Origin: Deltaproteobacteria bacterium
Lineage (GTDB): Bacteria; Myxococcota; Kuafuiibacteriia; Kuafuiibacteriales; Kuafuiibacteriaceae
Direction of reading: 5' to 3'
DNA length: 64,000 nucleotides
Assembly (NCBI GenBank): GCA_020632995.1
Contig: JACKEN010000001.1
Span: 1 to 64,000, forward strand
Below, in pieces: positions 1 to 6,673 of the stretch. Below the pieces are notes generated by a model, which searched no databases, had not been told where the DNA came from, and saw nothing but the letters and a program-made list of their open reading frames with translations. Position 1 is the stretch's first letter. Every line of letters starts with the position of its first letter. Both the position numbers and the translations under genes were made by a program.

Positions 1-105
1 GACAGGCCTCAGGCTCAGGGCTTCGGGGCTCAGGGCTCAGAGACAGGCCTCAGGCTCAGGGCTTCGGGGGTCAGAGCTCCGGGGCTCGGAGCTCCGGGGC
101 TCCAG
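1..105. repeat. Imperfect short tandem repeats downstream of a lytic transglycosylase gene
   Basis: A 28-bp block beginning GACAGGCCTCAGGCTCAGGG occurs at 1-28 and again at 42-69, a period of 41 bp. It is followed by three decaying units built on GGGG(C)TC..AGCTCC at 66-80, 81-95 and 96-105. I see no convincing coding potential. The array lies just beyond the stop of the minus-strand transglycosylase gene, so it would be its 3' flank. The left end is cut by the window, so the copy number is unknown. Confidence 0.8.
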
Positions 106-174
106 TGCGAGCCAGCGTGGCCCTCGCCCGCTTCTTGCGACCTCGCTGGCACTGTTCGAAGGCCAGGTTGCACG

Positions 175-969
175 CTAGTTCAGCCAGTTCCAGACGAAGG
201 CGATGCTCTCGGCCCCGATCTCGTCTGGGAACTCGCGGATGGACGCGTAGTACAGCCGCATCACCTCGCGCAGGAACCAGAGGGTCTTGCGGTCGCCGGG
301 GATGCCGTCGCGCACCGCGGCGGGGCCGTCGAGGTAGGCCGCCACCGCCATCTTCAGGCCCTCGAGCCGGATGGTGAGGCTGCGGATGTAGCGGGCGCCG
401 GCCATCACGTTCTCGGCCGGGTCCAGGAGGTTGGTGGCCTCGACGCCCTCGGCCGCGAGCAGGCCGGGCTTGAGCTGCATCAGGCCGTAGCGCCCGTCGT
501 CGGAGACGAGGCCAGGCCGGCGGCCGGACTCGAAGCGGATGATCGCCTCGAGGAGGGCGGCGGGGACGTCGGTGGCCGCCTCGGCCCGGGCCAGCAGCGG
601 CTCGAGCTCGACCTCGCGCAGGGGGCGCGGGCCCATGGTGCGGTAGCCGGGCAGGTTGTCTTGCAGGAAGCGGAGCTCGCGGCACTCGCGGCCGCTCCAC
701 CGCTCGTTGCCGTTGGTGCGCAGGGTGTAGTCGCCGTCCACCGCCGCGTTCTCGCAGTCGTAGGCCGACAGGGGGGCGCCGGGGGTCACGTCGCGGCTGG
801 TGAGGAAGGCCATCGCCTCGTGGGTGGGGAGGTGGTCCAGCTCCTCGAAGCCATCCACCGCCTCCTCGCCCAGGGTGTCGTCGAGGTAGCCCAGGGTGTC
901 GGCCAGATCTCCGGCCCGGGCCGCGCCGGGGGCGCTCAGAAGCACGGCGAGTAGGACCGTGTACCTCAT
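175..969 (-). CDS. Secreted lytic transglycosylase, SLT (Slt70/MltE-like) fold
   Basis: A 264-residue protein with an N-terminal signal peptide (residues 1-19, ending GAARAG) and an SLT domain at about residues 125-225. Family landmarks are the catalytic Glu147 in the ES pair, GLMQ at 162-165 and Asn187 followed by MAGARYI. The usual AYNAGP motif reads AYLDGP (about 211-216), a departure in the substrate cleft. The family cleaves the MurNAc-GlcNAc bond of peptidoglycan in the periplasm to give 1,6-anhydro products. The roughly 100 residues before the domain are unfamiliar. The gene follows the NlpC/P60-like gene on the same strand with a 43-nt gap, so two murein-related genes sit together. 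The start codon lies in one arm of an inverted repeat (967-991). The fold is well supported; the substrate preference is not determined. Confidence 0.85.
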   Translation of the reverse strand: MRYTVLLAVLLSAPGAARAGDLADTLGYLDDTLGEEAVDGFEELDHLPTHEAMAFLTSRDVTPGAPLSAYDCENAAVDGDYTLRTNGNERWSGRECRELRFLQDNLPGYRTMGPRPLREVELEPLLARAEAATDVPAALLEAIIRFESGRRPGLVSDDGRYGLMQLKPGLLAAEGVEATNLLDPAENVMAGARYIRSLTIRLEGLKMAVAAYLDGPAAVRDGIPGDRKTLWFLREVMRLYYASIREFPDEIGAESIAFVWNWLN

Positions 970-991
970 ACACCTTCATTATCGGTGTATG
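967..991 (-). promoter_or_regulatory. Inverted repeat over the transglycosylase start, with a -10-like core
   Basis: CATACACC at 967-974 and GGTGTATG at 984-991 form a perfect 8-bp inverted repeat with a 9-nt spacer. On the minus strand the right arm contains the AAGG and the ATG of the transglycosylase gene. The spacer contains GATAAT, a good -10 hexamer whose expected +1 falls almost on the ATG; I see no matching -35. It could be a dimeric operator over a leaderless promoter, or an RNA hairpin hiding the start. The sequence does not decide between them. Confidence 0.45.
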
Positions 992-1012
992 TGGGATAGT
1001 TGTTGTGCGAAG

Positions 1013-2092
1013 TCAGCGCGGGGCGAGGGGGCGGCGGGCCACGACGTAGAGGAAGTCGGGGACATTCTTGGGGATATCGGCCAGCACCACCCCCCGGATC
1101 ACCTCGGACTGCAGGAGCTTCCCGCCCCCGAGGTACACCGCCACGGATCGGGGCAAATACGCATACGTCACCATGAACACGAGGTCGCCGGGCTGCAGGG
1201 CAGGGGTGATGTCGCCCTTCGGCAGCACGACCTCGGGGCCGCTCTTCAGCTGGTCCGCGAGCTTCGCCCCGATGTCGCGGCCGTAGACCTGTCGGTACAG
1301 GGTCCGGGCCAGGTGGGCGTCGTCGATGCCGCCCTTGCCCGCCCCGCCGCGCTGGTATCGGGTGCCGACCCAGGCCTCCGCGAACTCGGTGAGGGCGGCG
1401 GGCGGAGGCCGGGGCCGGGCCGGCGGGGCGTCGGCCGCGTCCAGCGGGGCAGGCGGGGCTCGGAGCTCCGGCGCGCGCGCCAGCTCGTGCACGAGGGCCA
1501 AGACCGCGCCCGGGGCGTCGGGCCCGCGGGCCTCGGCCACGCGGCAGCGGCCGGCCGCGTCGAGCAGGCTGGCCTGCACACCGGCGCCGATCGGGGTCAG
1601 CGCGAGCAGGTAGGCTTGCGGTTCCTCGGCGCACGCCGCCTCGGGCCGGCGGGGCGGGGCCCGGGGGGCGGCGCTCGTCGCCCACTTCCCGGACGCCACC
1701 GCAGCCCGGAGGCCGGGGGCGAGGAGGGCCTCGCTCGCCACCACCCGGAGCTCGGGGTGAGGGCGTCGCAAGACGGCCTGCAGCTCGGCCGGCCCGCCGC
1801 GGGCGAGGGGCCGCCCACGCCAGTCCCAGGCCGCGGCTGGGGCCCCGGCGAGCGCGGACCACAGCGCCAACCCGCACGCGGTGGCGTGGGCCCAGGCGGG
1901 CCGCGGAGGGCAGGTGGTCTCGGGGGACACCGCCACCAGCCGGGCCTTCGGGTGGGCGCGCCGCCACGCCGGCCAGGGGGCGTCGGGGTCGGTGGGCAGG
2001 CTCACCAGCACCACCGCCTGCGCCCCGTCCTCGGCCGCGAGCCGGGCGAGGTCGGGGGTGGTGGCCGCGAGGGCGAGGAGCATGGGGATCAT
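1013..2092 (-). CDS. Exported protein with degenerate NlpC/P60-like C-terminal domain
   Basis: A 359-residue protein. The start at 2092 is chosen because its ATG overlaps the upstream stop (ATGA) and opens a hydrophobic N-terminus. Residues 1-230 are Ala/Pro-rich with no recognised domain. Residues about 235-355 follow the NlpC/P60 pattern (AWVGTRYQRGG, PGDLVFM, VAVYLGGGKL). The family cleaves peptidoglycan stem peptides with a Cys-His pair. Here the Cys of G-x-D-C is Asp258, and the His of H-V-G-I-Y is Ser316, so the active site appears dead. It sits between the DUF2062-acyltransferase and a lytic transglycosylase, which suggests an envelope role such as murein binding. The pseudoenzyme reading rests on motif comparison by eye. 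Confidence 0.65.
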   Translation of the reverse strand: MIPMLLALAATTPDLARLAAEDGAQAVVLVSLPTDPDAPWPAWRRAHPKARLVAVSPETTCPPRPAWAHATACGLALWSALAGAPAAAWDWRGRPLARGGPAELQAVLRRPHPELRVVASEALLAPGLRAAVASGKWATSAAPRAPPRRPEAACAEEPQAYLLALTPIGAGVQASLLDAAGRCRVAEARGPDAPGAVLALVHELARAPELRAPPAPLDAADAPPARPRPPPAALTEFAEAWVGTRYQRGGAGKGGIDDAHLARTLYRQVYGRDIGAKLADQLKSGPEVVLPKGDITPALQPGDLVFMVTYAYLPRSVAVYLGGGKLLQSEVIRGVVLADIPKNVPDFLYVVARRPLAPR

Positions 2093-3429
2093 GCGTCCTG
2101 CTCCTCGGCCCAGAACGGGAAGAAGTTGAACCACTGGTACGGGTGCGCCCGCACCTGGGCCTCGAGCGCCTCCGCGAACCACTGGGCGCCCTGGGCCGCG
2201 ACCGCCTCACGGTCCCCCCGGCGCTCGGGGGTGAAGTGCCGGGCGGGGAGCATCACGAAGTCGTGGCGGCGGGCCGACGCCTTGTGGCCGAAGGTCACCA
2301 CCACCGGCGCGCCGGAGATCGCCGCGAGCTGGAAGGGCCCGACCGGGAGCTGCGCGGTCGCACCGAAGAAGGTCACCGGCACCGTCGCGCCCCCGGGGGC
2401 GACGCGATCCGCGAGCATCGCCACCACCTCGTTGGCGCGGAGCGCCCGGAGGATCTCCATCGAGGCGGTGGGGCCTTGGCTCTGCACGATGATGCCGGGC
2501 GCCTCGCGGCCGGGGTTCCGGGCGAAGAAGCGCCGGATGCTCTCGGCCTCGTTGTCGTAGACCACCACGTGGGTGCGCGCCTGCCCCTGGAGGTTGGTGC
2601 CGGCGAGCGACCAGCTCCCGAAGTGGCCGGAGAGCAGGATCGCGCCCTTGCCCTCGGTCAAGGCATCTTGCAGGTGGCCGAACCCCTCGCTCCCGTACTC
2701 GAAGGCCTCCCGCCCCCGCGCCATGACGAAGAGGCGGTCCACCAGCGAGCGCCCGAGCGCGGTGAAGTGGCGCCAGGTGTCGGCCTGGCGCCCGAGGAAG
2801 GTCCGCGGGCCGAGGACCCGGCGCAAGAAGCGTTGCGACTCGCGGCGACCCTTGGAGTCGAACAGGAAATAGAACGCGATCACCGGCATCAAGAGGACGT
2901 AGCCGACCCGCGGGCCCAACAGGCGGATGATCCGGAAGAAGAGGTCGTAGCCCCAGCCCGAGCCCCGGCTCCGGCCGCTCCAGGGGTGCGCCTCGTGGTC
3001 GGCCCCACGGGTGACCCGCAACAGGGCCCAGGTGAGTCCGCCGAGGGCGCCCCCCAGCCCCGCCCCCACCGCCAGGCTCCCCACCAGCCAGGCCGAGAAG
3101 AAGGAGCGGGCCACCGCGAGGTCGAGGTGGGCCCGGGGCACCTCGAGCCAGGCCCCGTAGAGGAACAGGTGCCCGAGCTGCACCGACCCGAAGACGAGGA
3201 AGGGGGCGAGGAAGGGCAGGCTGACCTGCGTCCCCAGGGTCACCGCGAGCGCGTTGAGCTTGAGGAGGCGGGACAGGGCGAGGCCGATCGCGGTGTGAAA
3301 GCCGAAGAAGGGCGAGCTCCCCACGAGGGCCCCCACCCCGACCGCGGCGGACAGGCGCGGGGTCGAGGCGTGCTCCTTCGCCAGCTTGCGCAAGACATCT
3401 TGCGCTCTCGCTCTGAGCGCGGAGACCAT
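2089..3429 (-). CDS. DUF2062 domain fused to LpxL/HtrB-type lipid acyltransferase
   Basis: A 446-residue protein. Residues about 20-135 form a DUF2062 membrane domain (PFFGFHTAIG followed by hydrophobic segments), then come about 20 polar residues. From about 155 onward it follows the LpxL/HtrB acyltransferase family, which adds acyl chains to lipid A-type or other glycolipid acceptors at the inner membrane. The motif block GHFGSW has His269, but the acidic residue expected at the end of the HX4(D/E) dyad is Ser274. MLADRVAPGG and FFGATA are further family-like blocks. It starts 1 nt after the stop of the upstream glycosyltransferase and overlaps the next gene by 4 nt, so the three are probably one operon. 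The missing acid makes activity uncertain. Confidence 0.8.
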   Translation of the reverse strand: MVSALRARAQDVLRKLAKEHASTPRLSAAVGVGALVGSSPFFGFHTAIGLALSRLLKLNALAVTLGTQVSLPFLAPFLVFGSVQLGHLFLYGAWLEVPRAHLDLAVARSFFSAWLVGSLAVGAGLGGALGGLTWALLRVTRGADHEAHPWSGRSRGSGWGYDLFFRIIRLLGPRVGYVLLMPVIAFYFLFDSKGRRESQRFLRRVLGPRTFLGRQADTWRHFTALGRSLVDRLFVMARGREAFEYGSEGFGHLQDALTEGKGAILLSGHFGSWSLAGTNLQGQARTHVVVYDNEAESIRRFFARNPGREAPGIIVQSQGPTASMEILRALRANEVVAMLADRVAPGGATVPVTFFGATAQLPVGPFQLAAISGAPVVVTFGHKASARRHDFVMLPARHFTPERRGDREAVAAQGAQWFAEALEAQVRAHPYQWFNFFPFWAEEQDA

Positions 3430-3430
3430 C

Positions 3431-4174
3431 TCAGGGTTCCAGGCGGCGGGGCGGCCACACCGGGCGCAGGAAGCTCCTCGGCACCAGGCGGACGTGGAGC
3501 AGGGAGATGAGCAGGGAGTCCTCGATGCCGCGGTAGTGGCTGGTGCGCTCCTCGGGGGGTGGGTAGTGGACCCGCACGTCCACCTCGCGCACCGGGAGCC
3601 CGGCCCATCGGGCCCGCACCAGGACCTCGACCTCCCACTCGAAGCGGGAGGGCGACAGGTCGAGGTCCCGCACGTGGCGGAGCGGGTAGACGCGGAACCC
3701 GCTCTGGGTGTCGGAGAGGCGGGTGCCGGTCTCGAGCCACACCCAGAAGTTGGAGAAGCGGCGCCCGAAGCGGCTGGCCCCGGGGACGTGCTCGATGTTG
3801 AAGTCCCGCGCCCCCACCACCACCGCCCGGGGGTCGGCCTCGGCCGCGGCGAGGAGCTTGGGGATGTCGGCGGGGTCGTGCTGGGCGTCGGCGTCGAGGG
3901 TGACGGCGTGGGTGAAGCCCTGATCCAGGGCCTCGGCGAACCCGGTGAGGAGGGCGGCGCCCTTGCCGCGGTTCTCGGGGTGGCGCACCACCCGGGCCCC
4001 GCGGGCGCGGGCCTCCTCCGCGCTCCCGTCGGCGCTGCCGTCGTCGACGACGATGACCTCGTCCAGCACCGCGCGGGTGCGGGCCACCACCTCGCCGACG
4101 GTGGGCGCGGCGTCGAGGCAGGGGAGGACCACGCATGGGCAGAAGCGCGCCGCCACGGCCTGATACGTTAGCAC
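3431..4174 (-). CDS. Family 2 glycosyltransferase (dolichyl-phosphate-mannose synthase-like)
   Basis: A 247-residue GT-A type glycosyltransferase. VVLPCLDAAPTVGEVV opens the domain, followed by the nucleotide-binding DDGS motif, HPENRGKGAAL, the metal-binding DAD in TLDADAQHDP, and DTQSGFRVYP. This order is that of polyprenyl-phosphate hexose transferases and related GT2 enzymes. No C-terminal membrane anchor is evident, so it is probably a cytoplasmic or peripheral enzyme. The start is a GTG with no obvious Shine-Dalgarno sequence. It is the first gene of the minus-strand group with the DUF2062-acyltransferase, and it diverges from the halogenase-like gene across 70 bp. The context suggests glycosylation of a lipid or lipid-like acceptor; the sugar and the acceptor are unknown. 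Confidence 0.85.
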   Translation of the reverse strand: MLTYQAVAARFCPCVVLPCLDAAPTVGEVVARTRAVLDEVIVVDDGSADGSAEEARARGARVVRHPENRGKGAALLTGFAEALDQGFTHAVTLDADAQHDPADIPKLLAAAEADPRAVVVGARDFNIEHVPGASRFGRRFSNFWVWLETGTRLSDTQSGFRVYPLRHVRDLDLSPSRFEWEVEVLVRARWAGLPVREVDVRVHYPPPEERTSHYRGIEDSLLISLLHVRLVPRSFLRPVWPPRRLEP

Positions 4175-4244
4175 CTGGGGCAGCGCTCACAACCCCATTG
4201 CACACGCTGTCCGCCGGGGCGGGGCGTGTTATGCCCGCCCAGGC

Positions 4245-5462
4245 ATGGATGCCCTGGTCATCGGTGGCGGCCCGGCTGGCGTCAGCGCGGCGATCACCCT
4301 GCGGCAGGCGGGGCGCGAGGTCCTGCTCCTCGAGCGGAGCCGGTTCCCGCGCTACCACATCGGGGAGAGCCTGATCCCGGGCGCGGTGCAGCTCCTCGGG
4401 GAGCTCGGCCTCGACGCGGCGGTGGCCGCCGCGGGGTTCGTGGAGAAGCCGGGGGCCCGCTTCTACGACGCCGCGGACGGGATGGACGTGGCGCTCACCT
4501 TCCGGGACGCCCCGAGCGGCACCAGCTTCCCCATGGCCTGGCAGGTGGAGCGGGACCGCTTCGACGCCCTCCTCCTCGAGGGGGCGGCCGCCCAGGGGGT
4601 CGAGGTGCTCTGCCCGGCCCAGGTCACCGCGGTGCGCCCGGGGCCGGACCACGTGGAGGTCGAGGCCGAGGTGGATGGCGCGCCCCGAACCTGGCGGGTC
4701 CCCGCGGTGGTCGACGCGAGCGGGCACAAGTCGCTGGTGGCGCGGACCTTCGGCCTCCGGACCCACATCCCCAAGCTCAAGACCCACGCGTTCTTCGGCT
4801 ACGCGAAGGGCCTGAGCCGCGCCCCCGGGGTCGACGGCGGGAACGTGGTCATCGGCTTCGCCCCCGGCGGCTGGCTGTGGGGCATCCCGCTCAACGACGA
4901 CGTGACCAGCGTGGGGGTGGTGCTCACCGAGGAGGCCAAGGCGCAAGAGGACCTGCGTGACCCGCGGGCCCTGTTGGTCAAGTTTGCGCAGGCCTACCTG
5001 CCGTACCCCGAGGACATCGACGCCCAGCTCTTCGGCGAGGTGCGGGCCTACGGCGCGATCAACTACTGCGCCACCCGCTACGCGCTCGACCGGGTGGTCC
5101 TGGCGGGGGACGCGGCCGCCTTCCTCGACCCGGTGTTCTCGACCGGGGTCTACCTCAGCCTCCAGGGGGGCCGCGACGCGGGCCGGGCGGTGGCGGAGGG
5201 GCTCGCGCGGGGCGACCTCAGCCAGGCCGCCTTCCTCGGCTACGAGCGGCAGCTCCGCCTGCTCCACCACGTGAGCCTGGAGCTGATCCAGATGTTCTAT
5301 CAGGGGCGCTTCGGGAACCTCCTGCGAGCCATGGACGGGCGGCCGCACCTCATCCAGGAGGTGGTGGGCCTGCTCGCGGGGGACCTGCTCTCGGAGCGGG
5401 GCATGGTCTCCCGCGCCCTGATGAAGCGAGCCAACCCCGATGTTCCGCTCACCCAGGCCTGA
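4245..5462 (+). CDS. FAD-dependent halogenase-like oxidoreductase
   Basis: A 405-residue flavoprotein. A GGGPAG dinucleotide-binding motif is at residues 7-12, and the family signature FPRYHIGESL at 34-43. Three landmarks of flavin-dependent halogenases are visible: a Lys at 68 in the GFVEKPGARF block, WLWGIP (WxWxIP) at 210-215, and FLDPVFSTG (the F-P-S-G motif) at 293-301. The LAGDAAAFLDP region contacts the flavin phosphate and ribityl chain in this superfamily. The relatives are phenolic or polyene-type halogenases and halogenase-like monooxygenases, which need a separate flavin reductase; none is seen nearby. It overlaps the downstream acyltransferase gene by 23 nt. It might instead hydroxylate or reduce its substrate. 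Superfamily assignment is strong; halogenation is inference. Confidence 0.75.
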   Translation: MDALVIGGGPAGVSAAITLRQAGREVLLLERSRFPRYHIGESLIPGAVQLLGELGLDAAVAAAGFVEKPGARFYDAADGMDVALTFRDAPSGTSFPMAWQVERDRFDALLLEGAAAQGVEVLCPAQVTAVRPGPDHVEVEAEVDGAPRTWRVPAVVDASGHKSLVARTFGLRTHIPKLKTHAFFGYAKGLSRAPGVDGGNVVIGFAPGGWLWGIPLNDDVTSVGVVLTEEAKAQEDLRDPRALLVKFAQAYLPYPEDIDAQLFGEVRAYGAINYCATRYALDRVVLAGDAAAFLDPVFSTGVYLSLQGGRDAGRAVAEGLARGDLSQAAFLGYERQLRLLHHVSLELIQMFYQGRFGNLLRAMDGRPHLIQEVVGLLAGDLLSERGMVSRALMKRANPDVPLTQA

Positions 5463-6249
5463 GCTCGGCGATCTGCGCGGGCCGCTCGAGGACTGGGGCG
5501 GAGTTCGCAGCGTCCTCACCTGGGGCCTGGTGGCGCTGCGAGGGCTGGTGGCGATCCTCGGGGCCTCGCTCCTCGTCCTCGCGGGCGGCCTGTGGTGGGA
5601 CCGCGACCGCCGCGCCTTCCACGCGGTGAACCGCTGGTGGGGGCGCTCGGTCATGGACATGTTCCCGGGTCGGGTCGAGCTGCGCGGGCTCGCCAACCTC
5701 GAGGGTGGGCCGGTCATCCTGGCCGCCAACCACCAGTCGGTGGTGGACCTCCTCGTCCTCTACAAGCTGCCCACTGCCTATCGGACGGTGGTGAAGCGCT
5801 CGTGGCTCTTCTCTCCCTTCGGGATCAACATCGGCGCCGCCGGCTACGTCCTCACCCCCAAGAAGGGCGAGGAGGGCGGGGGGGCGCGGGTGGTGGAGCG
5901 GTGCGCAAGCTGGATTGCGCGTGGGGTGAGCGTGCTCATCTTCCCGGAGGGGACCCGCTCGCGCAGCTGGCAGGTGCAGCGCTTCAAGCGGGGCGCGTTC
6001 GAGCTGGCCGAGCTGACCGGGGCGAAGGTGGTGCCGGTGGCGGTGGCGGGGACAAACGACATCTCACACCCGAGCTCGTTCCGGTTCTGCTTCCACCCGC
6101 ACACCATCATCGTGGAGGTCATGCCGCCCCTCGCGCTCGGTCAGGACGGGGTGGAGGGCCTGCGCGAGCGCTGCTACCTCGCCCTCTCGGCCCGCGTCGA
6201 CGCCCTGAGGGCGGAGCTGCGGGTCACCCGGGGCCAGGGCCCGGGTTGA
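5440..6249 (+). CDS. PlsC-type 1-acylglycerol-3-phosphate acyltransferase family protein
   Basis: A 269-residue acyltransferase with a membrane segment at about residues 28-51. It has the complete PlsC motif set: NHQSVVD giving His98-x4-Asp103, FPEGTR at 168-173, and a later VAVAGTND block. The family transfers an acyl chain from acyl-ACP or acyl-CoA to lysophosphatidate or related acceptors on the inner membrane. The ATG lies inside the 3' end of the halogenase-like gene (23-nt overlap), so the two are probably co-translated. It could be the general PlsC of phospholipid synthesis or a dedicated tailoring enzyme; the pairing with a halogenase-like protein and the divergent glycosyl/acyltransferases favours the latter. 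Its 3' end overlaps the convergent response regulator by 26 nt. Confidence 0.85.
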   Translation: MFRSPRPELGDLRGPLEDWGGVRSVLTWGLVALRGLVAILGASLLVLAGGLWWDRDRRAFHAVNRWWGRSVMDMFPGRVELRGLANLEGGPVILAANHQSVVDLLVLYKLPTAYRTVVKRSWLFSPFGINIGAAGYVLTPKKGEEGGGARVVERCASWIARGVSVLIFPEGTRSRSWQVQRFKRGAFELAELTGAKVVPVAVAGTNDISHPSSFRFCFHPHTIIVEVMPPLALGQDGVEGLRERCYLALSARVDALRAELRVTRGQGPG

Positions 6250-6673
6250 GGTGCGCGGCCTGGTTCCACCGGCCCCAGTACCGGCAGAGGTCGGCCATCA
6301 TCTCGCAGAAGCGCGAATAGTCGACCGGCTTCACCAGGTAGCTGTTCACGTGGTTCGCGTAGGCCGCGTCCCGGTCATGCTCGGCGTCGGAGGTGGTGAG
6401 CATCACCACCGGCACCCTTCGAAGCTCCCTGTCGGACTTGACCTTGGCCAGGACCTCCAAGCCGTCCAGGCGGGGGAGCTTGAGATCCAGGAGGACCAGA
6501 TCAGGGAGCGACCCTGCCTTCAGGCGATCTCTGAGGTGCTCGACGGCGGCTTCCCCGTTCGTACAGCGCTCGATGTGGCTGGTCTGCTCGGCCTGCTCGA
6601 GCGCGTAGGTGACCAGCTCGGCGTGCTCGTCGTTGTCTTCGACGAGCAGGATCTGCAACTCGCGTCCTGACAT
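6224..6673 (-). CDS. Single-domain response regulator, Rcp1-like
   Basis: A 149-residue receiver domain with nothing fused to it. ILLVEDNDEH supplies the acidic pair, LVLLDLKLPRLDG the phosphoacceptor Asp, MLTTSD the switch Thr, and SYLVKPVDYSRF the conserved Lys. The insert after the first helix and the SRFCEMM ending are of the Rcp1 type that partners phytochrome-like kinases. The ATG at 6673 is preferred over the GTG 9 nt upstream because GAGGAG lies 8 nt before the ATG but abuts the GTG. It is the last gene of the binding protein-kinase-regulator operon, and its first 150 nt lie under the kinase reading frame. The output must be by protein-protein interaction. Confidence 0.85.
   Translation of the reverse strand: MSGRELQILLVEDNDEHAELVTYALEQAEQTSHIERCTNGEAAVEHLRDRLKAGSLPDLVLLDLKLPRLDGLEVLAKVKSDRELRRVPVVMLTTSDAEHDRDAAYANHVNSYLVKPVDYSRFCEMMADLCRYWGRWNQAAHLNPGPGPG

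Noticed and set aside
3240..5729. A very long minus-strand open frame across the glycosyltransferase and halogenase-like genes
   Set aside because: It crosses a divergent promoter region and runs opposite the halogenase-like gene, with no family resemblance; in DNA this GC-rich, stop codons are rare in every frame.
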